A stretch of DNA of 64,000 nt. Source: Microvirga sesbaniae. GTDB lineage: Bacteria; Pseudomonadota; Alphaproteobacteria; Rhizobiales; Beijerinckiaceae. The DNA lies in contig NZ_JAMXFJ010000010.1 in NCBI RefSeq assembly GCF_025460805.1, positions 62,001 to 126,000 on the forward strand. The letters run 5' to 3'. Position numbers and translations under genes: made by a program. This document shows, piece by piece, positions 42,874-51,773 of this stretch (its first letter is position 1; each line of letters begins with the position of its first letter). Below the pieces are notes generated by a model that saw only the letters and a list, made by a program, of their open reading frames with translations, made no database searches and had not been told where the DNA came from.

Positions 42874-42959
42874 ATCTGGCTCGCCAACCAGACTGAGACG
42901 TTCCGCTCCCGCATCACGGTGTAGGTTTAGACCCTACCAAATCCCCAAATCCAAAGAAG

Positions 42960-42992
42960 AAGGGCGGCCCATAACTTGGAGCCGCCCTTTTC
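42960..42992 (+). terminator. Terminator between cpaA and 42991 gene (convergent)
   Basis: Stem AAGGGCGGC/GCCGCCCTT with a 12-nt loop and TTTT on the plus strand. The minus strand side is preceded by A-rich sequence, so it may work both ways. Confidence 0.85.
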
Positions 42993-43797
42993 AGTTTCCG
43001 CTGGTAGCTGCGTCGATCATTTCCTGAGGTATTCCTAGAGGCTTCCCTTCCATCGACATCAATCGCTCCTGTGGAGTCGGCGGATGTTGCTCGGAGATCC
43101 TTTTGAGCTCACCAGGCAGAAGCCTTGTTCTGACCTTGTAGTGCTCGCTGGCATACATCAGTGCCCGTGCCACAAACCCGTGCCAGCGTTGGTCGAGGGC
43201 ATAGGTTCCCTTCTCCCGGTCCACCACCACATCACAGCCTGCAACGGCGGAAACGGGCTTCTCGATAGGTCCCAGCTTGAATCCATCGAGCGCATCAGCG
43301 ACCGGGGCAGGGACGACAAAGACCAAGTGCGGGTCGGCCAAGGCGCTCCGGTATGCAGGATCCTTACGGCAGGCCGAAATTCCTTGCTTGAAGCAGGGCA
43401 TTGTTGCGGCCAGCTCTTCCTCCCCCACGATCCGCACCACCTTGAGGATTGCGGCATCCTCGGTAGCCGCCTCAATCACCGGCCTGCATTCAAGTGGCTG
43501 ACCGACACGCCCCTGCCGGCTGTCGATCTGACACCCACATGCCATGTCCTTTAGATGGCCCTTCACATCCTTCCGCTTTGTGATCCGATCCATGATTGAG
43601 AGAGAGACCTTCAGCGGGTCAGAGGCAGTCCGAGAGACACCCTTCCACTCGCTGCGGGACGGCGCCACCTGAGCATAGGAGGGTCCCGCGGCCGCAAAAG
43701 CAAGGACGAGTAGTCCGATCCTGGGGCCGGGCCTTATCCCTGCTGACCCTTTGGCTCTCGGCATACGGTGTTTCGAGGTCGCCGGCATAATGTTCAT
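42991..43797 (-). CDS. Exported Cys-containing unknown protein
   Basis: A 268-residue protein. ATG 43795-43797 overlaps the stop of the upstream lipoprotein gene (TGATG), with an alternative GTG one codon earlier. A basic, Arg-rich start leads into a Sec signal (IGLLVLAFAAAGPSYAQ). The mature protein has about eight cysteines, among them MACGCQ, LECRP, MPCF and SACRKD, and no known motif. It is made with the lipoprotein upstream, and both may belong to an envelope complex near the type IV secretion-like gene at 47389. The family is not recognised. Confidence 0.68.
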   Translation of the reverse strand: MNIMPATSKHRMPRAKGSAGIRPGPRIGLLVLAFAAAGPSYAQVAPSRSEWKGVSRTASDPLKVSLSIMDRITKRKDVKGHLKDMACGCQIDSRQGRVGQPLECRPVIEAATEDAAILKVVRIVGEEELAATMPCFKQGISACRKDPAYRSALADPHLVFVVPAPVADALDGFKLGPIEKPVSAVAGCDVVVDREKGTYALDQRWHGFVARALMYASEHYKVRTRLLPGELKRISEQHPPTPQERLMSMEGKPLGIPQEMIDAATSGN

Positions 43798-44798
43798 CAC
43801 GAGTTAGCTTCCGAACTGCCGTCACCAGAGTCGATCTCGGGGAAAAGCAAACGGTAGACCCTCAGGTTGTCGCGAGCCTCCTGGATCCTGACCTCGAGAT
43901 CGCCCAGAGCCTCCATGCGCGAAGCCAACGCCGATCCGTCGAACCCACCAGGGCGGATTAGGGCCTCGCCACGACCGACATAAAGGTTGTCGACCTTAAT
44001 CCTGGCCGTGAGTTCCGGAGCCATCGGGGCCAGCTTCGGATCGGACAATGCAGGCACTCGGGTAAGGTCAACCTCCATCACGGTCTGCACGGCTGGAGCG
44101 AGCGCAATGGGTGGCTCATGCTTGACCCGCCCATAGGCCACGACTTCGCCCTTTCGGTTCACCAGGTCCACGGACACCTCAACTCCCGTCATGGGAACGT
44201 CGAGAACGTTGAAGATTGAGAATCCGATGTAGGGCTTGCTCTTGGCCGTTTCTGACCAGAAATAGCGGGTGCGGGCCAATGATACCTTTCCGAGGAGGTT
44301 CCGCCGGCGCTCTTCGTCAAATTGCTGGCTGCTGACGTCCCGGCGCTCCCGCCGACGGTATTCGCGTATCCAGTCGAGTTGCTCCTTGAGAGCGCGGGAG
44401 TCCTGGGCAACGTACACCGAGACGATGGCAGCAGGGCTCATTTGGTCGAACTTGCCCACTCCGCCTTTGAGGATCGCGTCCAGGTAGGCAGGAGTGCCGA
44501 ATGATGGCTCGGTTCCACGATCGGACACGAGACGCAGCCCTTCCTTGCCATTGAACTCGTCCGGCGGGGCCTCAAACGAGACCGGGTTAGCTGCCCGATA
44601 CAAAGCCTTGAGAAAGGCCTGAGCCCGCCCGCGACCGTCCTTATCCTGGGACGCGAGATCCTGAGCGACCTCGTTAACACTCTTCGAAAGCTCCTCGTGA
44701 TTTGTCCCGGTAATACCCGGATCGCCGCACCCCGACAGTATCGCCGATGCGAGGCAAACTGCTAAAATCCGAACTGCACTTCTTGATTTGCGAATCAT
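43797..44798 (-). CDS. Lipoprotein, unknown function
   Basis: A 333-residue lipoprotein: basic start, hydrophobic core and lipobox ILSGC (Cys about residue 24). ATG 44796-44798 is chosen for the signal; the ribosome site is weak. The mature part is helical then beta-rich, with a FSIFNVLDVPMTGVEVSVDL stretch resembling an Ig-like or FN3-like domain at about residues 200-280, and a final coiled coil. It overlaps the next gene by one base. It is divergent from the lipoprotein gene at 44845. Function unknown. Confidence 0.72.
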   Translation of the reverse strand: MIRKSRSAVRILAVCLASAILSGCGDPGITGTNHEELSKSVNEVAQDLASQDKDGRGRAQAFLKALYRAANPVSFEAPPDEFNGKEGLRLVSDRGTEPSFGTPAYLDAILKGGVGKFDQMSPAAIVSVYVAQDSRALKEQLDWIREYRRRERRDVSSQQFDEERRRNLLGKVSLARTRYFWSETAKSKPYIGFSIFNVLDVPMTGVEVSVDLVNRKGEVVAYGRVKHEPPIALAPAVQTVMEVDLTRVPALSDPKLAPMAPELTARIKVDNLYVGRGEALIRPGGFDGSALASRMEALGDLEVRIQEARDNLRVYRLLFPEIDSGDGSSEANS

Positions 44799-44844
44799 AA
44801 GTGTAGACCACTTTCTAATGCGTCTCTTCTTTAAGGGCTGTATC

Positions 44845-45273
44845 ATGCGTATACCCACCAGTCATCGCACACTAATTCGCGCTGCCGGTTTTTCGGTTGT
44901 CGCCACCGCACTTGCTCTTGGGGGATGCCAGACCCAATCGGTCTCGCTTCCATCAAATGAGCCGCTTGTCACCACAAGTCCGAAAGTTGGAAATATCGGG
45001 CAAAGCCAACTGCCGGCGATCGCAGCGGCCACGGGTAAACGCGAAATCGATGTGGCGAGTAATTCGAATTCTTGGGTGTTGCGCCGTCTGAATGCCGATA
45101 AGCAACAGAGCCCCACGGGCGCCCAGGCAGCTCCGGCCGTTAACCCAGCGCCAAAGCCGAAAGCCGCTCCTGCGCCCGCCTCCTCGACCCGCAGCAAGGG
45201 GCTCCGTGACGTCTCCCTCGCCGAGATCCCCCTCTTGGATCCGACCCACTACGACCCGAAGCGGCTACGATAA
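44845..45273 (+). CDS. Small lipoprotein with Ala/Pro linker
   Basis: A 142-residue lipoprotein. ATG 44845 follows AAGGG at eight bases. The lipobox is ALGGC (Cys about residue 28). The body is low-complexity, Ala/Pro/Ser-rich, with a C-terminal motif LRDVSLAEIPLLDPTHYDP that may be the functional docking piece. Its end overlaps the end of the convergent PH-domain gene by 25 bp. Small lipoproteins of this sort often sit in secretion or pilus complexes; that is inference. Confidence 0.7.
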   Translation: MRIPTSHRTLIRAAGFSVVATALALGGCQTQSVSLPSNEPLVTTSPKVGNIGQSQLPAIAAATGKREIDVASNSNSWVLRRLNADKQQSPTGAQAAPAVNPAPKPKAAPAPASSTRSKGLRDVSLAEIPLLDPTHYDPKRLR

Positions 45274-45818
45274 CGAGAGGGAGCTTCCCTCCTCGAATCC
45301 AATTCTCCGCGCAATCCCATTACCAGGTTCACAGCCTCCCGCGCATTTCCGAGCGACTTCATCCTGATATTCACGACGCCGCTCGTATCGAGCGCGATGT
45401 CACCATACCCCATCATCCGACCATCAATGGACTGGTTAAGCTCCGCGCCAATGATCTCTCTCAGTGAGGCAGATTGTGCGTAGCGGCGGATGAAGCCCGA
45501 GCGCGCTACCACACGGTCCGGATAGATGATGAACTGGGTGGTATGCCAACGAACATAGACAAGCAGGACTGCTATCACCCCGGCTGCCACACATCCTGTG
45601 TAGATCAACGTCCATGTCGCCGGGCTGAGAAGGCGCCAAGGCTGCGTAAGTGCCTGAGCATAGGCAGCTGCGATTACCGAGACACCCCCCACCACCAGCG
45701 GACTAATGAAGACAACCTTGGACAGTCTAAAGACCCTCAGAGGCCTGCTTTTGTCGTGGAACTCCTCCGACATCCCTTCGTGGAGATCGGCATCCATGCG
45801 GCTTTGCATCAGTGACAT
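45249..45818 (-). CDS. Membrane protein with bacterial PH domain (DUF304/YdbS-like)
   Basis: A 189-residue protein with two membrane helices (VVFISPLVVGGVSVIAAAYA and TLIYTGCVAAGVIAVLLVYV, about residues 35-90) followed by a bPH2-type domain (TTQFIIYPDRVVARSGFIRR; MGYGDIALDTSGV). This layout is typical of YdbS/YdbT-like proteins, membrane proteins of poorly known function. The start is ATG 45816-45818; later in-frame ATGs are possible. A promoter-like TATAAT lies upstream at 45891-45896 on this strand. Its 3' end overlaps the lipoprotein gene tail to tail. Confidence 0.78.
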   Translation of the reverse strand: MSLMQSRMDADLHEGMSEEFHDKSRPLRVFRLSKVVFISPLVVGGVSVIAAAYAQALTQPWRLLSPATWTLIYTGCVAAGVIAVLLVYVRWHTTQFIIYPDRVVARSGFIRRYAQSASLREIIGAELNQSIDGRMMGYGDIALDTSGVVNIRMKSLGNAREAVNLVMGLRGELDSRREAPSRYRSRFGS

Positions 45819-45875
45819 CTTTCTCAGTGCGGCTCTGAAAGTTTTGCAAATCGACAGAACGATTGATCGTTCACG

Positions 45876-45918
45876 CCGAATTTAAGGTGTATTATACCGC
45901 TTGCTAAATCGGGAACAA
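45876..45918 (-). promoter_or_regulatory. Candidate promoter with TTAATTCGG-like element
   Basis: On the minus strand TATAAT (45891-45896) has TTGTTC (45913-45918) 16 bp upstream. Just after it comes TAAATTCGG (45876-45884), close to the expected transcription start, so the element could act as an operator here. Confidence 0.4.
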
Positions 45919-45935
45919 TATTGAGATTCAACGTC

Positions 45936-46322
45936 ATGAAGCGCCTGCAGAAACGCAAATCAAACTCGCTCTCCCCGCTGATCGGGGCCAGTTTAATCGT
46001 GCTGTCCATTGTGAACCCAGTTCACGCCGTCGAAGGTTCAGGCCGCTTTGGGACAGGGCCGAGGATCGCGCAAGCAGCAGCCGCGGGAGAGCCGCAGGCG
46101 CGAGCTCAGTCAAGGACTGCGGACGCATCCCTGTGTCAGGATACCCTTGGCCTTTACCTGGACGTCTCTACCAGGAAATTTGAATCCAAGGTCGCTGCCG
46201 AAGTTCTTCTGGAGACGATCGCCCGTCATGAGTCCTTGGCCAGGCTCATTGCAATGGCGACGGCAGCTGGCTGTGAACTGAGACCTTTTCTTGAAGAAGA
46301 GGTCAGGCGCAGCAGGCACTGA
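45936..46322 (+). CDS. Small exported helical protein
   Basis: A 128-residue protein starting at ATG 45936, with a TTG five codons earlier as a poorer choice. It has a long basic N-region and a hydrophobic core (LIGASLIVLSIVNPVHAV), a Sec signal. The mature part is an Ala/Gly linker then helices with two Cys (SLCQDTLG and AAGCELRPF). The next gene, also exported, starts 36 bp downstream, so the two may be cotranscribed. The family is not recognised. Confidence 0.62.
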   Translation: MKRLQKRKSNSLSPLIGASLIVLSIVNPVHAVEGSGRFGTGPRIAQAAAAGEPQARAQSRTADASLCQDTLGLYLDVSTRKFESKVAAEVLLETIARHESLARLIAMATAAGCELRPFLEEEVRRSRH

Positions 46323-46357
46323 CCACGAACCATCAGATCCCGCAAAGGATAATTCCA

Positions 46358-46591
46358 ATGAAGAAGCTTTTAACTCTGACAGTGGTTGTGCTCGGAACAG
46401 CCACTTTGTCGGCTTGCGCAGACCGCACGCAACTTCCGAACTATGCCCTCTACGTGCAAGCTGGGCCATACGTTGACTACTGCTGGATGTACTACGATAC
46501 GCCGGAAGATTGTTTGAAGCCGACGGTAGCAAAAAAACAGCCGGTGAAGAACACCGGCCGTCGTGACAAGGTTCTGGTTCGCAAATACTGA
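46358..46591 (+). CDS. Very small lipoprotein with CpaD-like mature N-terminus
   Basis: A 77-residue lipoprotein with an AAGGA ribosome site and lipobox TLSAC (Cys20). The mature start, CADRTQLPNYAL, resembles CpaD of this window (CADRELPAYAL). The rest has a YCWMYYDTPEDCL segment with a Cys pair and a basic tail. No family is recognised. It lies just before the convergent genes of the type IV secretion-like unit. Confidence 0.72.
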   Translation: MKKLLTLTVVVLGTATLSACADRTQLPNYALYVQAGPYVDYCWMYYDTPEDCLKPTVAKKQPVKNTGRRDKVLVRKY

Positions 46592-46602
46592 AGCAGGCCG
46601 GA

Positions 46603-47379
46603 CTAAGCGTTGCGCCCGCTCAGGAACCGCGACAAGAGCGATACCTTCGCCTCTTGCCGCGGTTCTTCTGTTTCCGCTGTACGTACCTCGAGCTTGTAGA
46701 TCACGCCAATCGGCGCCCGTTCATGCACAACTTCGTAGATCGGGATCGGCGGCTGGGCACGGAACGCGGACTTTGGTTTGGCAGCAACCGGCTCCGGCGG
46801 CACCACCGCCTTCTTAGCTCTGGGCTTATGCGGGCGCTCCGGAGCGGCAGGCACGGAGGATACTGGCTCTACCTTCGGACCTGCTCCGTCACCTTCATCC
46901 TCGAAGATGTTGTGCTGCAGCCGGTAACCGGACGCGATTCCGGTATCCACCTTCTCATCCCGATACCTGTCCGAGTATCTTTTGGCGGCAGCCGTCACAT
47001 CCCTCCCTAAGTCGGCGGCAGTGAACGCCCGAACAATAAGCCCGCAGGCAAACCTTGGTGTCATCCAGTTACCGAGCCGGATTACATGCTGAGCCTCGGG
47101 CTTGCGAACCTTCCCTCGGCTGATCCGAAAGTCGGCTTCGTCGGCCGAGACCCTCGCGACGCCCATCATCTCAGAGCGCCACATCAGAGCCGTCTCAACA
47201 GCAACCCCGAAGTGGCCGAAGGGAAGAATGGTGAGGCGCGAGAGCGCCCCTCCCTGTCGATGGACCTCGATCGTCAGGGAAAGATCTGATCCGCTCTTCT
47301 TCACGTAATAGGACGCACCGGCCGCCTGGTCCCGGCACATGGCGACGTCGGCTTGAGCATCAAGAACCCAGTCCTGCAT
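46603..47379 (-). CDS. Unknown protein downstream of T4SS-like membrane protein
   Basis: A 258-residue protein starting nine bases after the gene at 47389, with AAGGGG before the ATG, so clearly cotranscribed. Residues 1-150 form a mixed domain without signal peptide (YYVKKSGSDLSLTIEVHRQ; FGHFGVAVETALMW). The second half is Pro/Ala/Lys-rich and flexible, and ends with a beta segment (IGVIYKLEVRT). It may be a cytoplasmic or secretion-linked partner of the membrane protein. The family is not recognised. Confidence 0.65.
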   Translation of the reverse strand: MQDWVLDAQADVAMCRDQAAGASYYVKKSGSDLSLTIEVHRQGGALSRLTILPFGHFGVAVETALMWRSEMMGVARVSADEADFRISRGKVRKPEAQHVIRLGNWMTPRFACGLIVRAFTAADLGRDVTAAAKRYSDRYRDEKVDTGIASGYRLQHNIFEDEGDGAGPKVEPVSSVPAAPERPHKPRAKKAVVPPEPVAAKPKSAFRAQPPIPIYEVVHERAPIGVIYKLEVRTAETEEPRQEAKVSLLSRFLSGRNA

Positions 47380-47388
47380 GGCTGCCCC

Positions 47389-48975
47389 TTACCTCATCAT
47401 CCGAACGGCGCCGGAGCCGAGCGACATCGCGCCCGACCCCATCAGTTTTGCGCCTCCGCCAGCGATGCTCATACCCGAGCTTGCCTTGTCCTTCAGGTCG
47501 GCTTCAGTCTCCTTGCCCGCGCCGGTCAAGCCACCCTGGAACTGGGTAATCTCTTCCGCAAGCTGGAACACGATGCTGGCCGCTTTGGTCGCGAGGCCCC
47601 AAGCCCCCATCAGATAGAAGAACGACAGCCAATTAGCCTCATCCCCACCGCTGCCGGTGCCAACGAACCAGTTGAACCCACCCTGGGACATGGCGTTCAG
47701 GAATGCTTGGCTTCCGTCTGCCGTGACGCTGGAGCCGAGCGCCTTCGAGAACCCGAAGTTCATGATTTCATTGCAGATCACGAACACGAAGCCTGAGGCG
47801 GCAAACACGGCTCCCATGTAAAGGAGTGACCGCAGACCCGCATGGGCGATGCTCCGAGTGGACTGGAAGATCCAAAAGAAGAGGAAAACGGGTAGGAGCG
47901 CCAGGGTCAAACCCGCACGAACGAGTGCGTCCAGGTACCGTAACCCGAAGGTGATGGTGAAAAACAGGAACGCCACCGTCATGACGAGGCCGGCGACGAT
48001 GACGGCACCAAGCGCGCCCCAGGACGGATTGTTCATGGACCTCGGAGCCTCGGTAATGAGCCAGGTGCCGGAGGCAATCCCCGCGACGCCCATCGAGTGG
48101 AACGACCAGAGCATTTTACAGGCGATCTTCAGGTGCTCCCTCGCCATGTCGGACAGCGACCCGGATCCAGTTGTGGGGTCAGCACAGGTCCGATCCTGCA
48201 GTTTCGCCTTTGTAATTTGCCCCGTCTCGTCGACGAGCATCTTCCCGACCTGGGTTCCGAGCAGAAGCGGCCCGTCCACGAAGAGGACTTTTGCAGGATG
48301 CTCACTTCCAGATCCGGTGTTCGTCTTAAAGGCCTGTGCTGTCAAAGGCGTCAGGAAAAGAAGAAAAATAACCGCAACGCGGCCTATGTACTTGAAAACG
48401 TCACCATACGCCGAATTGAAATCTTGAGCCGCGGGGGCGCTGATGATCAGGAAGACCTTGATTACCAGAATGATCTGCGTAACGACCACGGCGAGCGCCA
48501 CGATCTCTCTTGTTTCGACGAAGAAGGAGAACGTCTCGCCTGCAAGCCCCATCAGGGCGCCGAAGATTGCGGAATAAGTCTCGCAGGACCAGCAGCTTGC
48601 ATCTAGCTTCGAGACCACCTCCCGGACCCAACTGCCGGAACTCGCGAGTTCGTTCTGCAGGTTGGTCATCATAAGCTGATTGGTGATCTTATCGGCCGAA
48701 CAGTCCGATGATCCACTCATCACGCAGCTACCGTAAGCGTCCACGAAGTCCTTAAGCTGCTTACCCTTGCTGAGCAGCGCTTGGCTGTTTTCGTTGAATT
48801 TCTGCTGGAACCACTCGGTCGTTCCCATCTGAGGGGGCTGCCCTGGTGGCGTTTCAGCGTATGCGGAACCGAGCCCAAATGCTGACCCAAGCCCAATTAC
48901 GAGGGCCATCACTGTCAAAAATCCCCAAAACGTCATGCCGCCTTTAGCCTGATTGCGCATCCGCACGGTCGGCAT
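47389..48975 (-). CDS. Polytopic TrbL/VirB6- or DotA/TraY-like membrane protein
   Basis: A 528-residue inner-membrane protein. ATG 48973-48975 has AAGGA eight bases upstream; two earlier ATG/GTG choices lack one. A signal-like helix ends near GSAYAET. A periplasmic segment of about 110 residues with Cys pairs (CVMSGSSDCSAD; CWSCETY) follows, then at least six membrane helices (for example LAVVVTQIILVIKVFLIISA and AGLTLALLPVFLFFWIF). The tail is Gly/Ser-rich. The topology is that of TrbL/VirB6 or DotA/TraY proteins of type IV secretion. No VirB4, VirD4 or relaxase gene is in the window, so the rest of such a system would have to be elsewhere. Confidence 0.7.
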   Translation of the reverse strand: MPTVRMRNQAKGGMTFWGFLTVMALVIGLGSAFGLGSAYAETPPGQPPQMGTTEWFQQKFNENSQALLSKGKQLKDFVDAYGSCVMSGSSDCSADKITNQLMMTNLQNELASSGSWVREVVSKLDASCWSCETYSAIFGALMGLAGETFSFFVETREIVALAVVVTQIILVIKVFLIISAPAAQDFNSAYGDVFKYIGRVAVIFLLFLTPLTAQAFKTNTGSGSEHPAKVLFVDGPLLLGTQVGKMLVDETGQITKAKLQDRTCADPTTGSGSLSDMAREHLKIACKMLWSFHSMGVAGIASGTWLITEAPRSMNNPSWGALGAVIVAGLVMTVAFLFFTITFGLRYLDALVRAGLTLALLPVFLFFWIFQSTRSIAHAGLRSLLYMGAVFAASGFVFVICNEIMNFGFSKALGSSVTADGSQAFLNAMSQGGFNWFVGTGSGGDEANWLSFFYLMGAWGLATKAASIVFQLAEEITQFQGGLTGAGKETEADLKDKASSGMSIAGGGAKLMGSGAMSLGSGAVRMMR

Positions 48976-49165
48976 GATGGAGTTCCTTCCGAAATACATT
49001 GACGATTCGCGTTTTAAAATGGTCACAGGGCGACCTATAATACATGATTGCCGAAAGCGAGAGAGCTAAAAGCCAGCACGGCGGTGGTTCAGCGGAATTC
49101 CGTTCGGCATCCCAGCGACAGAGTCACTGCTCCCTTCTGCTTCGGTTCCCACTCATTCATCGGTA

Positions 49166-51679
49166 ATGCCGCAAGCTCCACTCCACCCCGGCCAGTATCC
49201 CAGCGAGAATGACGCCCTGCAGCGCGCCTTGCAGGCAGGGGATGACCTGCCCGCGGTCTACTCTGCCGGCGAATGGAACACGGGTAAGAACTATGGAGCG
49301 ATCCTGCTCCTGGATGGAGAAGCTGACGACGTCACCGCATGGAGGGTCCTTCTAAAGTCGCCCCGCTTCTCGCCGCTCGCTCAGACTCTTGGGCTCAAAT
49401 ATGACCCACAGCGACTTGCCTGGCGCATACCTACTCTTCGGGAGGTCGGCCTCCTGTGCGGCTTTGCCCCTGAGGCAGACCGGCGCAAGCTCATGGCCAA
49501 ATGCCCTCACCTCGACGTCTTGGAAGAGCCGATCGCAGCGCCCTGCGTGCACTATATTAGAAGTCGTGACCTTTTCATCTTCGTAGGGGCCTTCAGCCAT
49601 CGCGGCTGGGCCAAGAACACTGGCTGGGCATTCAGCGACAGCGGATCGCTCTGGTACACCGACTCTGCTCTCAAGGCGGCTGGCCTCTATAAGCTCGCCA
49701 CAGCCCAGGCCCGGGCGAAGATCGAGGATGAACTGGCAGGACTGAAACTTCTCGCCGCCGTCAAGAAGGGCCTAACGTTTGGCCGCCCCTGGATGACGTA
49801 TGATCCCCGAAAGGAGCGTCTTGTTGTCCATGGGGAGGAGGATCTGCAGTCTGCCCTCGGGCCCTGCGGGTTCAGGGCTCGTATGTCGCTGGGTACACGC
49901 AACGCCTTCAGCGGCAGGTTCACGACCCGAAACCTCCGGGCTGCATGCGACTTGGCCCAACTTGCCGATCCAATCCTAGCCACCGGGCTGGCAGCGATCG
50001 CATCGAAGCTCCAGTTCCTCGATATCGGCACTATCGACATCTCGGCCCTTCTCGGCCAAATCGTCTCCACCGACAGCAGCGACAAACAGAAGAAATCCGA
50101 GGCTGACCGGGCCCTCAAGATCGAGCTCCGGTATGTGAAAAAGCAGAAGCGCTTCTTCACGACAAGGGTTGAGGCAGCCAACGACAATGCTTGGACCGTA
50201 GCCAAAGACGCTGTCTGGATGACCACCGACCCGGTGGCGGCCTCCAAATACCGGAAGTGGGGAGACGACGAAACTGAGATCGCGATCCAGACGTTGATCG
50301 CGGAGGAGTATGCGGCGGCAGCGGCAGCAAGAGTTCCGGCGCCTGTCCCGGCTCCTCTCAAGGGCCAGAGCTATACGCCGGATCAAATCGCAGGCATCAA
50401 CTTCGCCACAACCCGGCCTTGGGCAGTCCTCGCGGACGACATGGGTTACGGGAAGACAATGCAGGCGGTCGGCGTCATTGACGTGCTTCGTCCCCGCTAT
50501 GTGCTGATCCTCACTCTTGCTTCAGTCACACCTTCATTCGCGAGAGCGGTCACAGACTGGGTGTCCTACCAACCGCACGTTAACCTGTTTACCAATCTTA
50601 CCAGAACGCCGGTCCAGCCAGGTGTGACGGTTGCTTCGTACGAATCCATCCTTAACAATCCGGAACTCCTCGATTACCCTTGGGACTACGCGGTCTTTGA
50701 CGAATTCCATAAGCTGAAAAACCAGACCGCAAAGCGTGCTAGAGCCGTCATCGAACGGCTCGGGTACAAGCTATCGGGCGGCTTGTTCCTGTCCGGAACG
50801 CCACTTACCCGACGGCCTCAGGACCTCTTCACGCCCCTCCATCTGTCTCTCCCTCAGGCTTTCGACGACTATGGCCGCTTCTCGAAGGTTTATGGCCTTG
50901 GCGATCTGGACTCCGACAATGAGGAGCGGCGTGAGAGGCGCAAGACGCTTGGCCGCATCGTAATGGGCAGCATCATGCTGCGGCGCCTCAAGAAAGGCCT
51001 CCCGCCCAAGCGACGACGGCCGATCGAACTCGACCTGATGGACCCCTCCCTTGTGGATCTCCTCAAGGAAGAGAACCTGATTTTCGACTCCTATAAGAAC
51101 ACCGAGAACAAGGTCGAGAAGAAGAAGATTATGACGAAGCTCAATGCGCTCCGGCGCAGGACGGCTTCGTTTAAGATTCCCTATGCTGTCGAGTGGGTGA
51201 TCACCAAGTATGAGCAAGGCGAGCCGGTGCTGGTGTTCGCTCATCACCAGGAGATCATCGACCAGCTTGCAGACATCATCTCGGCATTCGGGCCTAAGGT
51301 GGCCAAACTCCACGGTGGGGCTAACACGCCCCGCAAGCGTCAGAAGCTCATCGACCAGTTCCAGGCAGGTCAGATCGACGTCATCGTCGCAGGCATCCAG
51401 GCTGCGGGAACAGGGTTAACAATGACCCGAGCCGCTGAAGTTCTCTTCGTAGAACTCGATTACGACCCGTTTGCCTTGTTGCAGGCAGAGGATCGCTCCC
51501 ACCGCCACGGCCAGACCAGGCCGGTCAACGTCTGGTACATGGTCATCAAGGGGTCGATCGACGCTTACATCTGCAGCATCGTCGACACCAAGCTCCGCAT
51601 CGCCAATGAGATCTATGGTGACGAGGAGAAAATCTATAGCGCCGTCGGCAGCGATCTCGCCATGGCGGCTGCCGCCTAA
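49166..51679 (+). CDS. SNF2-family helicase with novel N-terminal region
   Basis: An 837-residue SNF2-type ATPase resembling the SMARCAL1-like group, which remodels or anneals DNA. The helicase core runs from about residue 400: Walker A region DDMGYGKTMQ (424-433), motif II DEFH (512-515, in place of the usual DEAH/DESH), LFLSGTPLTRRP, then the second lobe with FAHHQEIID, GIQAAGTGLTMTRA and SHRHGQ (about 778-783). The first 400 residues are unlike known helicase accessory domains that I can place. There is no SWIM or HARP motif I can be sure of. It stands alone on its strand. The role is probably DNA repair or replication restart on the replicon. Confidence 0.9.
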   Translation: MPQAPLHPGQYPSENDALQRALQAGDDLPAVYSAGEWNTGKNYGAILLLDGEADDVTAWRVLLKSPRFSPLAQTLGLKYDPQRLAWRIPTLREVGLLCGFAPEADRRKLMAKCPHLDVLEEPIAAPCVHYIRSRDLFIFVGAFSHRGWAKNTGWAFSDSGSLWYTDSALKAAGLYKLATAQARAKIEDELAGLKLLAAVKKGLTFGRPWMTYDPRKERLVVHGEEDLQSALGPCGFRARMSLGTRNAFSGRFTTRNLRAACDLAQLADPILATGLAAIASKLQFLDIGTIDISALLGQIVSTDSSDKQKKSEADRALKIELRYVKKQKRFFTTRVEAANDNAWTVAKDAVWMTTDPVAASKYRKWGDDETEIAIQTLIAEEYAAAAAARVPAPVPAPLKGQSYTPDQIAGINFATTRPWAVLADDMGYGKTMQAVGVIDVLRPRYVLILTLASVTPSFARAVTDWVSYQPHVNLFTNLTRTPVQPGVTVASYESILNNPELLDYPWDYAVFDEFHKLKNQTAKRARAVIERLGYKLSGGLFLSGTPLTRRPQDLFTPLHLSLPQAFDDYGRFSKVYGLGDLDSDNEERRERRKTLGRIVMGSIMLRRLKKGLPPKRRRPIELDLMDPSLVDLLKEENLIFDSYKNTENKVEKKKIMTKLNALRRRTASFKIPYAVEWVITKYEQGEPVLVFAHHQEIIDQLADIISAFGPKVAKLHGGANTPRKRQKLIDQFQAGQIDVIVAGIQAAGTGLTMTRAAEVLFVELDYDPFALLQAEDRSHRHGQTRPVNVWYMVIKGSIDAYICSIVDTKLRIANEIYGDEEKIYSAVGSDLAMAAAA

Positions 51680-51685
51680 TTGCCC

Positions 51686-51694
51686 CCGAATTAA
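51686..51694 (-). repeat. TTAATTCGG element
   Basis: Exact copy on the minus strand, seven bases after the SNF2 gene stop and about 80 bp before the DUF882 gene. CTAATTCA follows at 51713-51720. Confidence 0.5.
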
Positions 51695-51743
51695 ACCGCT
51701 GATAAAGTCCCCGCTAATTCAAAAGACTAAGAGCGGGAATTTC

Positions 51744-51755
51744 GATTCTCGAATC
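51744..51755. repeat. Palindromic GATTCTCGAATC
   Basis: Perfect 12-bp palindrome containing two GANTC sites and one copy of TTCTCGAATC, the reverse of the GATTCGAGAA element. It lies 18 bp before the start at 51774. Confidence 0.45.
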
Positions 51756-51773
51756 ATGTCACCAGGACGATCC

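Noticed and set aside
51471..51773. Upstream extension of the DUF882 gene frame
   Set aside because: It overlaps the SNF2 gene in another frame; ATG 51774 has a proper ribosome site and begins a twin-arginine signal.
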